Shown: piece by piece, positions 9,475 through 22,015 of the stretch | Numbering within the stretch: the stretch's first letter is position 1 | Layout: every line of letters starts with the position of its first letter | Source: Bufo bufo | Taxonomy: Eukaryota > Chordata > Amphibia > Anura > Bufonidae | Reading direction: 5' to 3' | DNA length: 64,000 nucleotides | Assembly (NCBI RefSeq): GCF_905171765.1 | Contig: NC_053394.1 | Span: forward strand, 155,146,015 to 155,210,014 | Made by a program: the position numbers and the translations under genes | The notes under the pieces: generated by a model | Told to the model about the DNA's origin: nothing | The model's database searches: none | Seen by the model: only the letters and a program-made list of their open reading frames with translations

Positions 9475-10130
9475 GCAGCAGGCCCTCGCCCATAATGTTT
9501 TAGATGGTCAGAATAGCAGGCCCTTGCTCCAAATGGTTTTGAGGGTCACCAGCAGGCCATCAAGCATAATTTTTCAAGGGTGTGTATGATGCCCTCCTTT
9601 ATGTGTAACAAAGGGTGTATTGGAGTGCCGGTTCCTTTTAATTTTTGGCAGCCCTTTCACTTAGTGCATAGGCTTTATGAGTGTAGGAGTCCCACTACAT
9701 GAACAATTGTACCACAATGTGAATGAGGCCCTCCTTGTAATTTTTGGCAGCACTTTATATACAAGTAAATATACAGGAAAGAATGTTTCCTATCAATTTT
9801 TCCTCTAAAATATATTTTTCCTTTGGTTTTGTGCGTATTATTGTCAGTCTGTAAAAGTGGCGTACTATTCGGACAACATCGTTCCCAGCAGCGACCTGCG
9901 AGTACAAGATGCATCCACCCATGCTGTTCCAGAACCATTTCGGTGGTGTTTCCATAAATTTCTGCCATTTTCCTATGAACCAAGCACCCTCCCCTCTTCA
10001 GAGCAGGGGGTACCTGGTTTAATGCTCGGGTTCTCCCATTGACTTCCATTATACTCGGGTACCTGAACATCCCGATGTGTTCGGGCAGAGTCCCCGAGCA
10101 CCCGAGCACTACGGTGCTCGATCAACACTA

Positions 10131-11781
10131 GTTATAACAGAACATTCATTAGGGCTACGGATGAAGTACAGTTGTATCATCGCTAACGCTCCTTTTTTTC
10201 GCATAACGTTACTACTGTAGCGCGAGTTCTCATCCTTCGCTATGAACGAAACAAACACTGCAGCTGCAATACATAACAAAGCCAGTAGATGGCAGTGTTA
10301 ATCTAAAGTAGGTAATTACACTACACAATACACTTTGCTATATGTAATCACAGCCCTATATTCAATCTGTAAGTCCCGGTATATATCATCAATCCCTGTA
10401 TATCTTAATGTTCCATATATAGTTGTGAATTTCTCCATTGAGCCAGAGTATGAGTCTCTCCGATCCTTAGTTCGGTAATATAGTCTCCCCAGCTTTAGTG
10501 TAGATATCCCCGATATCTTAATTATGTGATAGAGAGAAGATCTATATCTTAATTGCAGGAATATCTACACTAAATCTGCAGAGTGAAGGTGTACTATATA
10601 TACATAGGCATGTATAGGTAACGAAAATATTTAACTTGTCTTTATTTCAATTATAGAAGAGCTGTATGCACCGGTGACTAGCGCGATGTGGCAGCAGGAG
10701 GAGCGCGGTCCTGCTGTGTGTCTATAATAATATTAATAAACTGTTACTTTATTTAATAGTCAATTCAGCTAAGAAGGAGTTAACATTGGGATTCTGGATG
10801 TTGGGAGATGGTGCTATGGTGGGTTCAGGCGTGGAGAGATTTCGATGGGGACTCCAGATGGTAATGCTGCCAGAGACCGCAATCCTAACTACATAGCAGG
10901 ATCGCACTGAGCGCCTGTTGTATGTGTGCTGCGGCAATGATTAACAAAGGTAGGTGCGCTCATATCATGAACGAAAATGCTACATGTGGTAAGAAAGTGT
11001 CTAGTGTAGGGGGGAAAAGTTATTAATTAGTACATAGTTTTGTACATATATATCCACTCTCTAATATTTTTATTTTTATTAATTAATGATTCATTTTTAT
11101 ACATCAATTTTTGTAATCAATAAAATATTGCTATAACAAGCAGGTGTGGCCATGCCATGCTGGGGGCCAATGCTGCAGTGGAAGGGGACAACCCTATACA
11201 ACCACATACATATCTCGGGATTGCGGACTCACTGAAAGTAAAGTATCCATCTTTTATTGTACAGTATGTTGGCACTATTACTAGGGACAAACCACATTAA
11301 ACAAGAAAGTACCGTGTCTACCCTTTTGTATATATGTAAATATATGCAATATAAATATTGTATATATAAAATAATATACAGTGCATAAAAACACAAAAAT
11401 CCATGTTATTACTACCATAATATAGTACTGTAGTGAGCAGATAACCACTATACAAGATACACGATTGTTCACCACAAAAACAGCTATCTATGAAATTATA
11501 TGAGTGGCCGAACTTGGGACATTCCTACATACTGTATATATACTGTAGATATGCGCATTATATTATATTGATAACTGTGCAGTTAATAATATAATATAAT
11601 GCGCATATCTACAGTATATTTATATATATATATATATATATATGGGAATGGCTCAAGTTCAGCCATTCATATAATTTCACAGATAGCCGATCTTGTGGTG
11701 GACAAATCTGTGCACTTAATGTATTGTCTACATATAAATATTGGAATGGCTTAGGTTCAGAGTGTATCTACTGTATTTCTG

Positions 11782-11828
<47 letters not shown>

Positions 11829-11845
11829 CTGGCAATTATGGATCT
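10131..11845. other. AT-rich intergenic DNA, no gene seen
   Basis: No coding or RNA gene was recognised. A stretch at 10990-11320 is repeated in the same orientation at 15918-16258. The motif ACTCACTGAAAGTAAAGT near 11230 recurs near 12155 (inverted), 15570 and 16170. TA dinucleotide runs occur near 11620 and 11785. A perfect or near-perfect short inverted repeat with TATAATGCGCATATCTACAG lies around 11545-11620. Confidence 0.6.
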
Positions 11846-12220
11846 TGTGTAGTGGTTATCTGCTCACTACAATACTATTATATGGTAGTAATAAAATGTG
11901 CAATTGTATTTTTCTATTTTTTTGTTATCTTTTTCTATGTTTTTTTAAATAATGATACAGGGATTTTTGTGATTTTATGCACAGTAAAATATTTAAAAAA
12001 ATAAATAGATTAATATTCTATATACAGAGCCAACCATCGATCCTATATTTAAATATATGCAAAAGGGTAGGCACAGTACTTTCTTATTTAATCTGTTTTG
12101 TCCATAGTGATAGTGCCAACATTACAATAAAAGATGGACACTTTACTTTCAGTGAGTCCGCGATCCCGAGATAACACCTGGTGTTATCAAAATCCAATCC
12201 ACTTGTACAGTCACAGATCT
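11846..12220 (+). repeat. Left arm of ~375 bp inverted repeat
   Basis: This sequence returns as its reverse complement at 15505-15880 (for example CCAACCATCGATCCTATATTTAAATA and AACACCTGGTGTTATC here, and their complements there, in reversed order). The two arms enclose both Tc1 copies. The family is not recognised. Confidence 0.7.
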
Positions 12221-12221
12221 A

Positions 12222-13160
12222 CAGTACAGACCAAAAGTTTGGACACACCTTCTCATTCAAAGAGTTTTCTTTACTTTCATGACTATGAAAATTGTAGATT
12301 CACACTGAAGGCATCAAAACTATGAATTAACACATGTGGAATTATATACATAACAAACAAGTGTGAAACAACTGAAAATATGTCATATTCTAGGTTCTTC
12401 AAAGTAGCCACCTTTTGCTTTGATTACTGCTTTGCACACTCTTGGCATTCTCTTGATGAGCTTCAAGAGGTAGACTCCTGAAATGGTTTTCACTTCACAG
12501 GTGTGCCCTGTCAGGTTTAATAAGTGGGATTTCTTGTCTTATAAATGGGGTTGGGACCATTAGTTGCGTTGAGGAGAAGTCAGGTGGATACACAGCTGAC
12601 AGTCCTACTGAATAGACTGTTAGAATTTGTATTATGGCAAGAAAAAAGCAGCTAAGTAAAGAAAAACAAGTGGCCATCATTACTTTAAGAAATGAAGGTC
12701 AGTCAGTCAGCCAAAAAATTGGGAAAACTTTGAAAGTAAGGGCTATTTGACCATGAAGGAGAGTGATGGGGTGCTGCGCCAGATGACCTGGCCTCCACAG
12801 TCACCGGACCTGAACCCAATCGAGATGGTTTGGGGTGAGCTGGACCGCAGAGTGAAGGCAAAAGGGCCAACAAGTGCTAAGCATCTCTGGGAACTCCTTC
12901 AAGACTGTTGGAAGACCATTTCAGGGGACTACCTCTTGAAGCTCATCAAGAGAATGCCAAGAGTGTGCAAAGCAGTAATCAAAGCAAAAGGTGGCTACTT
13001 TGAAGAACCTAGAATATGACATATTTTCAGTTGTTTCACACTTGTTTGTTATGTATATAATTCCACATGTGTTAATTCATAGTTTTGATGCCTTCATAGT
13101 CATGAAAATAAAGAAAACTCTTTGAATGAGAAGGTGTGTCCAAACTTTTGGTCTGTACTG
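12222..13160 (+). mobile_element. Tc1/mariner element, internally deleted, copy 1
   Basis: Ends are CAGTACAGACC and GGTCTGTACTG, flanked by TA on both sides (12220-12221 and 13161-13162), the Tc1 target. The terminal inverted repeats are about 190 bp. Inside, only the transposase N-terminus (MARKKQLSKEKQVAIITLRNEG, from about 12635) and C-terminus ([19 protein letters not shown] to the stop at ~13019) remain, joined by a deletion that removes the first two catalytic Asp residues. It can only be mobilised in trans. Confidence 0.85.
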
Positions 13161-13764
13161 TATATCATAGAGCTGCATATGCAAATATTTAGTCTAATAT
13201 TCTAGATGTACTGAATCATAATTGTGATCGATACATAAATATATGAATGTACATTTAGTCCATTGTACTGTAGTTAGTCCTGTAACTGTGCTTAGCATGA
13301 GCGCAGCTACAGCTCCTAACAAAAAGAAAGAAGAGTGCTTCAAACCATTGGACTCACAACTGCTGTGACTAATCCCAACCCCCACAATTATCATCTATTG
13401 TTTTCAAAGAAAAAAAAAACTTAGTGCATATAGTTCTTTCTTTAGCTGGGGGAGGGGGGAGGGTAACACACCAAATGTGTAACACCAAACCAGAAATAAA
13501 GGGGGGAAGGGGGAAACTCTGTTTTATTCTTTTTATTTTATTTATCCATGGTACCTTTCTGAGTGTACATAGTATGTATACTAACCTAACCCCGCAGCCT
13601 CAGAAATGATAAAGTGCCTGCACTTCAAGTACAAGTGACACTGGAGCGCTGCACTTTTATTAATGATATATGCTGGCACTTGCAGTTCCACCACAATAGA
13701 CCACTCCCTCATAGTGATAACAGACAACCTGTAGCTTTGGATATGCTAAATATATATTGACATA

Positions 13765-15157
13765 CAGTACAGACCAAAAGTTTGGACACACCTTCTCATT
13801 CAAAGAGTTTTCTTTATTTTCATGACTATGAAAATGGTAGATTCACACTGAAGGCATCAAAACTATGAATTAAAGAGGACCTTTCACCGATTGTTACCCT
13901 ATGAACTAAGTATACATACATGTGGAGCGGCGCCCGGGGATCTCTCTGCACTTACTATTATCCCCGGGCGCCGCTCCGTTCTCCTGCTATGTCCTCCGGT
14001 ATCTCCGTTCCCTAAGTTATGGTAGGCGGAGTCTGCCCTAGCGCTGGCCAATCGCATTGCAGAGCTCACAGCCTGGGAGAAAATAACCTCCCAGGCTGTG
14101 AGCTCTGCGCTGCGATTGGCCAGCGCTAGGGCAGACTCCGCCTACCATAACTTAGGGACTGGTATCTCCGCCTACTATAACTTAGTGAGCGGAGATACCG
14201 GAGGGCATAACAGGAGAACGGAGCGGCGCCCGGGGATAATAGTAAGTGCAGAGAGATCCCCGGGTGCCGCTCCACATGTCTGTATAGTTAGTTCATAGGG
14301 TAAGAATCGGTGAAAGGTCCTCTTTAACACATGTGGAATTATATACATAACAAACAAGTGTGAAACAACTGAAAATATGTCATATTCTAGGTTCTTCAAA
14401 GTAGCCACCTTTTGCTTTGATTACTGCTTTGCACACTCTTGGCATTCTCTTGATGAGCTTCAAGAGGTAGTCCCCTGAAATGGTTTTCACTTCACAGGTG
14501 TGCCCTGTCAGGTTTAATAAGTGGAATTTCTTGCCTTATAAATGGGGTTGGGACCATCAGTTGCGTTGAGGAGAAGTCAGGTGGATACACAGCTGATAGT
14601 CCTACTGAATAGACTGTTAGAATTTGTATTATGGCAAGAAAAAAGCAGCTAAATAAAGAAAAACGAGTGGCCATCATTACTTTAAGAAATGAAGGTCAGT
14701 CAGTCAGCCGAAAAATTGGGAAAACTTTGAAAGTAAGGGCTACTTGACCATGAAGGAGAGTGATGGGGTGCTGCGCCAGATGACCTGGCCTCCACAGTCA
14801 CCGGACCTGAACCCAACCGAGATGGTTTGGGGTGAGCTGGACCGCAGAGTGAAGGCAAAAGGGCCAACAAGTGCTAAGCATCTCTGGGAACTCCTTCAAG
14901 ACTGTTGGAAGACCATTTCAGGGGACTACCTCTTGAAGCTCATCAAGAGAATGCCAAGAGTGTGCAAAGCAGTAATCAAAGCAAAAGGTGGCTACGTTGA
15001 AGAACCTAGAATATGACATATTTTCAGTTGTTTCACACTTGTTTGTTATGTATATAATTCCACATGTGTTAAATCATAGTTTTGATGCCTTCATAGTCAT
15101 GAAAATAAAGAAAACTCTTTGAATGAGAAGGTGTGTCCAAACTTTTGGTCTGTACTG
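13765..15157 (+). mobile_element. Tc1/mariner element, internally deleted, copy 2, carrying a TTAA MITE
   Basis: It has the same family, ends and internal deletion as the 12222-13160 copy, flanked by TA at 13763-13764 and 15158-15159. The shared deletion breakpoint shows that both copies descend from one deleted ancestor or from each other. The left inverted repeat is split by a MITE at 13874-14323. The rest is close to identical to copy 1. Confidence 0.85.
13874..14323. mobile_element. TTAA-target palindromic MITE (piggyBac-like)
   Basis: It is bounded by TTAA at 13870-13873 and 14324-14327. Ends are AGAGGACCTTTCACCGATT and its complement AATCGGTGAAAGGTCCTCT. Much of the 450 bp is self-complementary (GGAGCGGCGCCCGGGGAT; GCCAGCGCTAGGGCAGACTC; AGCTCACAGCCTGGGAG), so one strand folds into a long hairpin. 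The uninterrupted target GAATTAACACATG is preserved in the sister Tc1 copy at about 12322. It has no ORF of its own. TTAA duplication is typical of piggyBac and also of Kolobok elements. Confidence 0.85.
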
Positions 15158-15159
15158 TA

Positions 15160-16260
15160 TATAAGTACAATAAGTTCAACCTGCATCACTGTTCATCCTG
15201 AACCTCCTGGTTCATGAATAGAATGCCAGGTCTCTTGAGCTCTGCTAATCCTGATCTACCTGTTTCATTAACCAGTATGATAACCACTGAAGGATGTTCT
15301 CTCAGTAATGACTGGGATTTATTTGCATAATAAATCTGTATAATATATCTGTATACACCGCTCTATTATATACAGTACTGTATCTGTATCCACCATTCTA
15401 TTGTAGATCTGTATACACCGCTCTATTATATACAGTACTGTATCTGTATCCACCATTCTATTGTAGATCTGTATACACCGCTCAATTAGTGTACAGTATG
15501 TCTTTAGATCTGTGACTGTACAAGCGGATTGGATTTTGATAACACCAGGTGTTATCTCGGGATCGCGGACTCACTGAAAGTAAAGTGTCCATCTTTTATT
15601 GTAATGTTGGCACTATCACTATGGACAAAACAGATTAAATAAGAAAGTACTGTGCCTACCCTTTTGCATATATTTAAATATAGGATCGATGGTTGGCTCT
15701 GTATATAGAATATTAATCTATTTATTTTTTTTAATATTTTACTGTGCAGAAAATCACAAAAATCCCTGTATCCTTATTTTAAAAAAAATAGAAAAAGATA
15801 ACAAAAAATAGAAAAATACAATTGCACATTTTATTACTACCATATAGTAGTACTGTAGTGAGCAGATAACCATGGTTGTAATAACATGGATTTTTGTGTT
15901 TTTATGCACTGTATATTATTTATAAGAAAGTGTCTAGTGTAGGGGGGAAAAGTTATTAATTAGTACATAGTTTTGTACATATATATCCACTCTCTAATAT
16001 TTTTATTTTTATTAATTAATTATTAATTTTTATACATCGATTTTTGTAATCAATAAAATATTGCTATAACAAGCAGGTGTGCACATGCCATGCTGGGGGC
16101 TCCAATGCTGCAGTGGAAGGGGGAGGGGACAACCCTATACAACCACATACATATCTCGGGATTGCAAACTCACTGAAAGTAAAGTATCCATCTTTTATTG
16201 TACAGTATGTTGGCATTATTACTAGGGACAAACCACATTAAACAAGAAAGTACCGTGTTA
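15160..16260. repeat. Right arm of inverted repeat plus a direct repeat of 10990-11320
   Basis: 15505-15880 is the reverse complement of 11846-12220. 15918-16258 repeats 10990-11320 in direct orientation, including GTTATTAATTAGTACATAG and TATTGCTATAACAAGCAGG. A ~60 bp unit (ATCTGTATACACCGCTC...) is tandemly repeated about three times at 15345-15490. No gene seen. Confidence 0.65.
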
Positions 16261-16505
16261 CTCACCTTAATCCACTTGATCGCGCAGCTCGGCTTCGATT
16301 CTGTCTTCTTCTTTGCTGTGTGCAGAAACAGGACCTGTGGTGATGTCACTCCGGTCATCACATGGTCCATCACATGATCTTTTACCATGGTGATGGATCA
16401 TGTGATGAGCGTAGTGACGTCACCACAGGTCTTTTACCCAGGTCCTGAAGACAGAAGAGAAGACGGGCTGCGCGAACAAGTGGATTAAAGTGAGTTAAAT
16501 TATTT
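16261..16505. repeat. Palindromic MITE-like element, copy 1
   Basis: An inverted repeat centred near 16385 (CATGGTGATGGATCATGTGATG against its complement), with outer arms CACCTTAATCCACTTG and CAAGTGGATTAAAGTGAG. A closely related copy is at 40844-41080. No ORF. Confidence 0.65.
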
Positions 16506-17421
16506 TTATTAATTGTTTAACCCCTCCAGCCCCTCCTCGCAGGTGTGAAAGGGGCCTTAGATTCTATTGTAGCCATATTGATATTGGGGGGGTAGGAAAC
16601 AGATGAATGCAATAATATTGATTGTGTATCTGACATACTTGAGTATTATACCCCTTATTAACCCCTCCAGCCCTATTTTTTACCCCTCCAGCCCTATTTT
16701 TAACCCCTCCAGCCCCTCCTCACCCATGTGAAAGGGACCTTAGATCCTATTGCAGCCATACTGAGAGTGGGGGGTAGGAAAGTTATTAGAGAATGTCCCA
16801 ATTTCAAGTAATAAGATAGTTTGCTTCAAGTATGTCAGATACACAATCAATATTATTGCATTCATCTGTTTTTTTATCCTTTAAGTGTATATTGTTTTGT
16901 ATCTTGATGCAGTTTTCCATATTTATTTTTATTTATTATTTGTTTTTCTCTGAAGTAGTGGATACAGAGTGTATTTATTAGCTATGTTCCTACAGTGGCT
17001 GAATGTTAATACAGTATTTATATTATATATAAATTTACATATAGTATAATTAGTGTAATATTGTATAATTATTTATTCCATGATCCATATAAGGTATGGT
17101 GATTTAGATATAGTGTAATGTACAGTATAATGAACATATATAGATATAGATAGATAGAAATATAGATAACCTCTGTATTAAAAAATTATTGTACAATATT
17201 ACACTAATTATACTATATGTAAATGTATATATAATATAAATATATAAAATATATTTATATATAATAAATCAATATAGCAGCAACGCTGTATATATTGGTC
17301 TATTTTTGCCTGTAAACTTTTGGTGTATTTCAAAACTTACCCAGCGCTGGAGCTATATTTGATTTATTTATTTATTTTTGTTTTTCATGCAACAATATTA
17401 TTTGTTTTAATGGTGTCAGTG
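16506..17421. other. AT-rich repeats, no gene seen
   Basis: It contains several one-sided remnants of a family with end GTGTGAAAGGGGCCTTAGA (16540, 16735, and again near 18150). A ~180 bp block (GTATGTCAGATACACAATC, then TTTTCTCTGAAGTAGTGGATACAG) near 16835-17060 is repeated at 18465-18720. The rest is simple AT-rich sequence. Confidence 0.5.
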
Positions 17422-17424
17422 TTA

Positions 17425-17912
17425 GGCCTCTTTCACACGACCGTTTTTTTTTTCCGTTTTGCGGGCCGTTTTTTGCGTTCCGTATACGGTCCGTATACGG
17501 AACCATTCATTTCAATGGTTCAGCAAAAAAAACGGAATGTACTCCGTATGCATTCCATTTCCGTATTTCCGTTTTTCCGTTCTGTAGAAAGATAGAACAT
17601 GTCCTATACTTGGCCGCAAATCACGTTCCATTACTCCATTAAAGTCTATGGGTCCGCAAAAAAACGGAATGCATACGGAAATGCATCCGTATGTCTTCCG
17701 TATCCGTTCCGTTTTTTGCGGAACCATCTATTGAAAATGTTATGCCCAGCCCAATTTTTTCTATGAAATTACTGTATACTGTATATGCCATACAGAAAAA
17801 CGGAACGGAAAAACGGAACGGAAACACAACGGAAACAGAAAACGGAACAACGGATCCGTTTAAAACGGACCGCAAAACACTGAAAAAGCCATACTGTCGT
17901 GTGAAAGAGGCC
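17425..17912. mobile_element. PIF/Harbinger-like MITE with TTA duplication
   Basis: Ends are GGCCTCTTTCACACGAC and GTCGTGTGAAAGAGGCC, inverted, flanked by TTA at 17422-17424 and 17913-17915. A 3 bp TTA/TAA target duplication is characteristic of PIF/Harbinger. The interior is a self-complementary stretch of CCGTTTTCCGT-type repeats with no coding capacity. Confidence 0.7.
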
Positions 17913-17915
17913 TTA

Positions 17916-19486
17916 ACATCATAATTCATATTAGATTTCCATTTCGCAACTGTGGAGAAAGAGATCCAACATTAACAATAGCAAGAATAGGTGTGGGAAT
18001 TGTCCTGGCAGAAGGGGGGGGGGGGGGCATCAAGGAGGAAATGTTCAAAAGGCTTTGCTAAATACAAATGTATCCATACTGTACATGTTGTTTTTCGATA
18101 CTGTATTAACATTCAGCCACTATAGGAACATAGCTAAATAAATACACTCTGTGTGAAAGGAGCCTTAGATCCTATTGTAGCCATACTGAGATTGGGGGGT
18201 AGGAAAGTTATTGGAGAATGTCCCAATTTCAAGTAATAAGATAGTGTGCTTCAAGTCAGGCACAGGCAGTGTAGTCAGCGATACTGAGGTCTAATACTGC
18301 AATGTACACCATTAGTCGATTCTTTTGTATGTACTTGCAACCTTAATGATGGGCAGCATTAGCATATGAATCGCGATTTGCATCTAAATACCGTCAGTGT
18401 TTAGGGGATAAGAAAGTTATTAGAGAATGTCCCAATTTCAAGTAATAAGATAGTTTGCTTCAAGTATGTCAGATACACAATCTATATTATTGCATTCATC
18501 AGTTTTTTTTTATCCTTCAAGTGTATATTGTTTTGTATCTTGATGCAGTTTTCCATATTTATTTTTATTTATTTGTTTTTCTCTGAAGTAGTGGATACAG
18601 AGTGTATTTATTAGATATGTTCTTATAGTGGCTGAATGTTAATACAGTATTTATATTATATAGAAATTTGCATATAGTATAATTAGTGTAATATTGTATA
18701 ATGATTTATTCCATGATCCATATGAGGTATGGTATGTAACTATCAATGTCAGCGCTTCGATCTTTTAATGGAATTTGCCATATAACAGAGACAGCAGGCA
18801 GTTAGTGAAGGACCTATTTATGGGATATTAATATATTTGTTTGTGTATGCTCCTGGATCTATCACTAATTTATATGTATTGCTATTTTTTATTGCTGGTC
18901 ATTTTAGCTATTGTCCTGATTTTAGTTAATAAACACGTACTCCACCAGAAGCGCAGTGAAAGGGTCTCCAGACAGAAAATAACCTGCACTTTCAGCCTGC
19001 AGACAATACCCCCCTTCCCCCAAACAGGGAGTTCCTTTTGTCTACGGGCTTTCAGTGAATGGGAGGGCAGGGCATCAGTGTGTAGAGAGATAGCGTGCGA
19101 TCTAATTCACAGACAGCCTGTAGGGGGAGGGGGAATCATAATTGTGATCGATACATAAATATATAAATGTACAGTTAGTCCATTGTACAGTAGTTTATTA
19201 TTTTTGTATTCATTTTAAACCCCCTTTAGCCCTATTTTTAGGAGCTAGGCTGTCGGGTTTTCTTATTCACAGCGCTGCCGAGATAGCGTCCTTTGTTTCT
19301 TTAGTAACCAAAAGGTGCAAGGCATCTGCATCCTCATGCACTCTACTCCTGGCATTTCTCCTATAGAATTAGTCTTTTCTATGAAGGATATTTATTTAAT
19401 TGTAGGATAATTCTAGCCTTCTGAGTTATGTTAATGTGCAATAGACACAAATGACTTTACACTCAGTGCCCACAATATACCAGCTG

Positions 19487-19526
<40 letters not shown>

Positions 19527-20660
19527 TACTCCATTTGACAGATATAATACCTTTAATATGTTATTACATCGCAATGCGATTAATTCAAGTTCTATGAATC
19601 AATTTCATTTCAACTTAGTCCTAGGCGCAACATCGTGAGCCGGAGCTACTGTACAGTACTGTACTGTACAGTGTACAGTAGCTGTCTGGTGAACTTCCCC
19701 GCCCCCCCCGACTTCTTCTTTTTGGCTGCGTGCGTGATGAAGGGGACAGTATACTGTACATTACCGTATATTGTCAATGCCACGCAGGTTTACTGTAATC
19801 TCCGCCACCTCGGTGTTTCCATAAGGGTGAACGTGACCAGACGGTAATTACAGTAAGCTGCGCAGCAGCGATAATTCATGCATGTGTATGTACTGTACTG
19901 TACATGGCTGTATTTTTATTCATTTATTGCCATACTTTTTAATTAAATACAGCACATGTACTGTACAGTACAGAGTCCACAGAGTATAGGGAACAGGAGG
20001 ATGATGAAGTTGGCTACCCGACAGACCATACGGCTTAACGCAGCCGAAAGTACTGTAGATAATGATATACTGTAGGTGCTTACTACTCTCCCATTCACTT
20101 TAACGTTTTTTCAGAACTCCCATAAAAATGAAAAGAATGCGGCCCCTCCAACCTTTTTTTTTAACCCCTCCAGCGCTATTGTACTATGCATTCTGTATTC
20201 AGAATGCTATTATTTCCCCTAATAACCATGTTATAAGGGAAAATAATAGTGATCGGGTCTCCATCCCGATCGTCTCCTTGCAACCGTGAGTGAAAACTTG
20301 CTCCCCAGCTGGTTCCATAAAAGTTCAATTGGTAATGAATCTGGCCACCATGCTGACCAAGGAAGTGTCATTCACAACTGTAGTCAGGCACACTTCAATT
20401 ACAGACATCCAGAGCATTTTTTTTCTCTTTATTTGCTTCTATCTGCCAATTTGTTCACAGGAACTTTGGATTTTTGGATTGTGCACATTACTCAAGGCAC
20501 CCAACCCAAACAATCTCCATCTATTGTTCTCCAACGAGGCTGGTGGGGGAGGCAGCATGTAACTTGAAAACGTGTAGAACAAAACCTCTTTTCAAAGACT
20601 TTGATTAGTGGGGGTGGCAGCACAAAAACTGTACGATAGTGTAACTTATTTTTGTAGATA
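17916..20660. other. AT-rich DNA with repeat fragments, no gene seen
   Basis: It includes a poly-G run near 18010, a second copy of the 16835-17060 block at 18465-18720, a (TA)n tract near 19495-19520, and a block near 19560-19650 (AAGTTCTATGAATC...GTGAGCCGGAGCTACTGTAC) that recurs near 33950-34170. The short open frames here (for example 18841-19158 and 20286-20567) show no recognisable domain. Confidence 0.5.
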
Positions 20661-20769
20661 TTTTGCAGGTAAAATGTATCCTACAAAGAAAAAATGTGAG
20701 GGATTCAATCAGCACAACCCTATATGCAGGTGCACATCGCTATGGCGAAATACATATACAAAGAAAAAG

Positions 20770-21520
20770 ACACAAATGCAATAGCACTCTGCAACCAGCA
20801 TTCTGCCCTGCCTCTATGCTGGATGAGGCATTGGTGTACATTTTGGCCAAAGCGTAATAAGCCACTCACCACGTCAAGGTCACCTCTATGGAGTGGTCCC
20901 TAACACTAGTTCCTACCTGTTTGTGGGCCATGACAGCCACACAAAGTCCAGGGAATGCAGGTGCAGCATGCACGCCAAGCACACTCTGCTTTTAACCCCG
21001 TCCGGTGCCATTACAGCTTTCATCGGATCCAGGGATGCAAGTACCAACATGCATGCTGAGCCCACTATATACTTCTCCTGGAGCCAAATGGCTACTGGTA
21101 GGTGCTATATATGCAGACTCAGTTTTATACTGACTTTAAAACCAGCCTCCAGAACAGATTGAATGGTCAGGTGTGCTTGACTCAAAGGAGATCGCCACGC
21201 CTCCAATATATGCTACAAAGAAAAAATGTGGGGGATGTTGGAACTTGCATCCCTGGATCCGATGAAAGCTGTAATGGCACCGGACGGGGTTAAAAGCCGA
21301 GTGTGCTTGGCGTGCATGCTGCACCTGCATTCCCTGGACTTTGTGTGGCTGTCATGGCCCACAAACAGGTAGGAACTAGTGTTAGGGACCACTCCATAGA
21401 GGCGACCTTGACGTGGTGAGTGGTGGCTTATTACGCTTTGGCCAAAATGTACACCAATGCCTCATCCAGCATAGAGGCAGGGCAGAATGCTGGTTGCAGA
21501 GTGCTATTGCATTTGTAAAA
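20770..21520. repeat. Inverted repeat, arms ~270 bp
   Basis: The left arm (about 20770-21040) returns as its reverse complement at about 21240-21520 (for example CTACCTGTTTGTGGGCCATGA and GGATCCAGGGATGCAAGT here, complements there). The ~200 bp spacer repeats TACAAAGAAAAAATGTG, also present left of the arm. A MITE-like foldback with no coding capacity. Family not recognised. Confidence 0.75.
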
Positions 21521-21529
21521 TGTATCCTA

Positions 21530-21865
21530 GCCAGTCCATAATCTCTAAAGGGTTAAAAACTCAAGTAGCAATTATTGCCCAGATCGTAATGGGTGATCGG
21601 CTAATTCTTTATGCTTGATACGTGGAGTGATCTGTATAACATCTGCTATATGTCTCTTATGGTGGGTTCATAATAGGAAGATATACTGGGTTGTGCACTT
21701 ACCCCCTCCCCCTCCTGTGAAGATGCTGGATGTTAGATGCTGAGGTTCTTATCTTGCTCTGTATCAAGCATAAAGAATTAGCCGATCACCCATTGCAGAA
21801 CGATCTGGGCAATATTTGCTACTTGAGTTTTTAACCCTTTAGAGATTATAGACTGGCTAGAATAC
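21530..21865. repeat. Inverted repeat, arms ~100 bp
   Basis: CTAGCCAGTCCATAATCTCT...GATCGGCTAATTCTTTATGC at 21530-21625 is mirrored at 21760-21862. The spacer of ~130 bp is unrelated. A foldback element of unrecognised family, directly adjoining the previous one. Confidence 0.75.
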
Positions 21866-22015
21866 ATATACAACATGCCCTCCTCTGCCCATTCCTATTA
21901 AAAAGCAGGTTTCATTCATAGAATACAGCTTAGTCAGCCAATCAGAGAATTTTATCTGATGACCTCATGACCGTGAGAACTTTTCTCTGATTGGCTGAGT
22001 AAGCTACATTATATT

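Larger units (their letters stand above)
8107..10130 (+). mobile_element. hAT transposon, 3' part
   Basis: After the transposase C-terminus come a minisatellite, an antisense 18S rRNA fragment, more degenerate minisatellite and an AT-rich tail. It ends in a palindromic terminus rich in CGAGCACC/GGTGCTCG, with a presumed tip near ATCAACACTA at 10121-10130. The matching 5' terminus is not in the window, so a target duplication cannot be checked. Confidence 0.6.
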
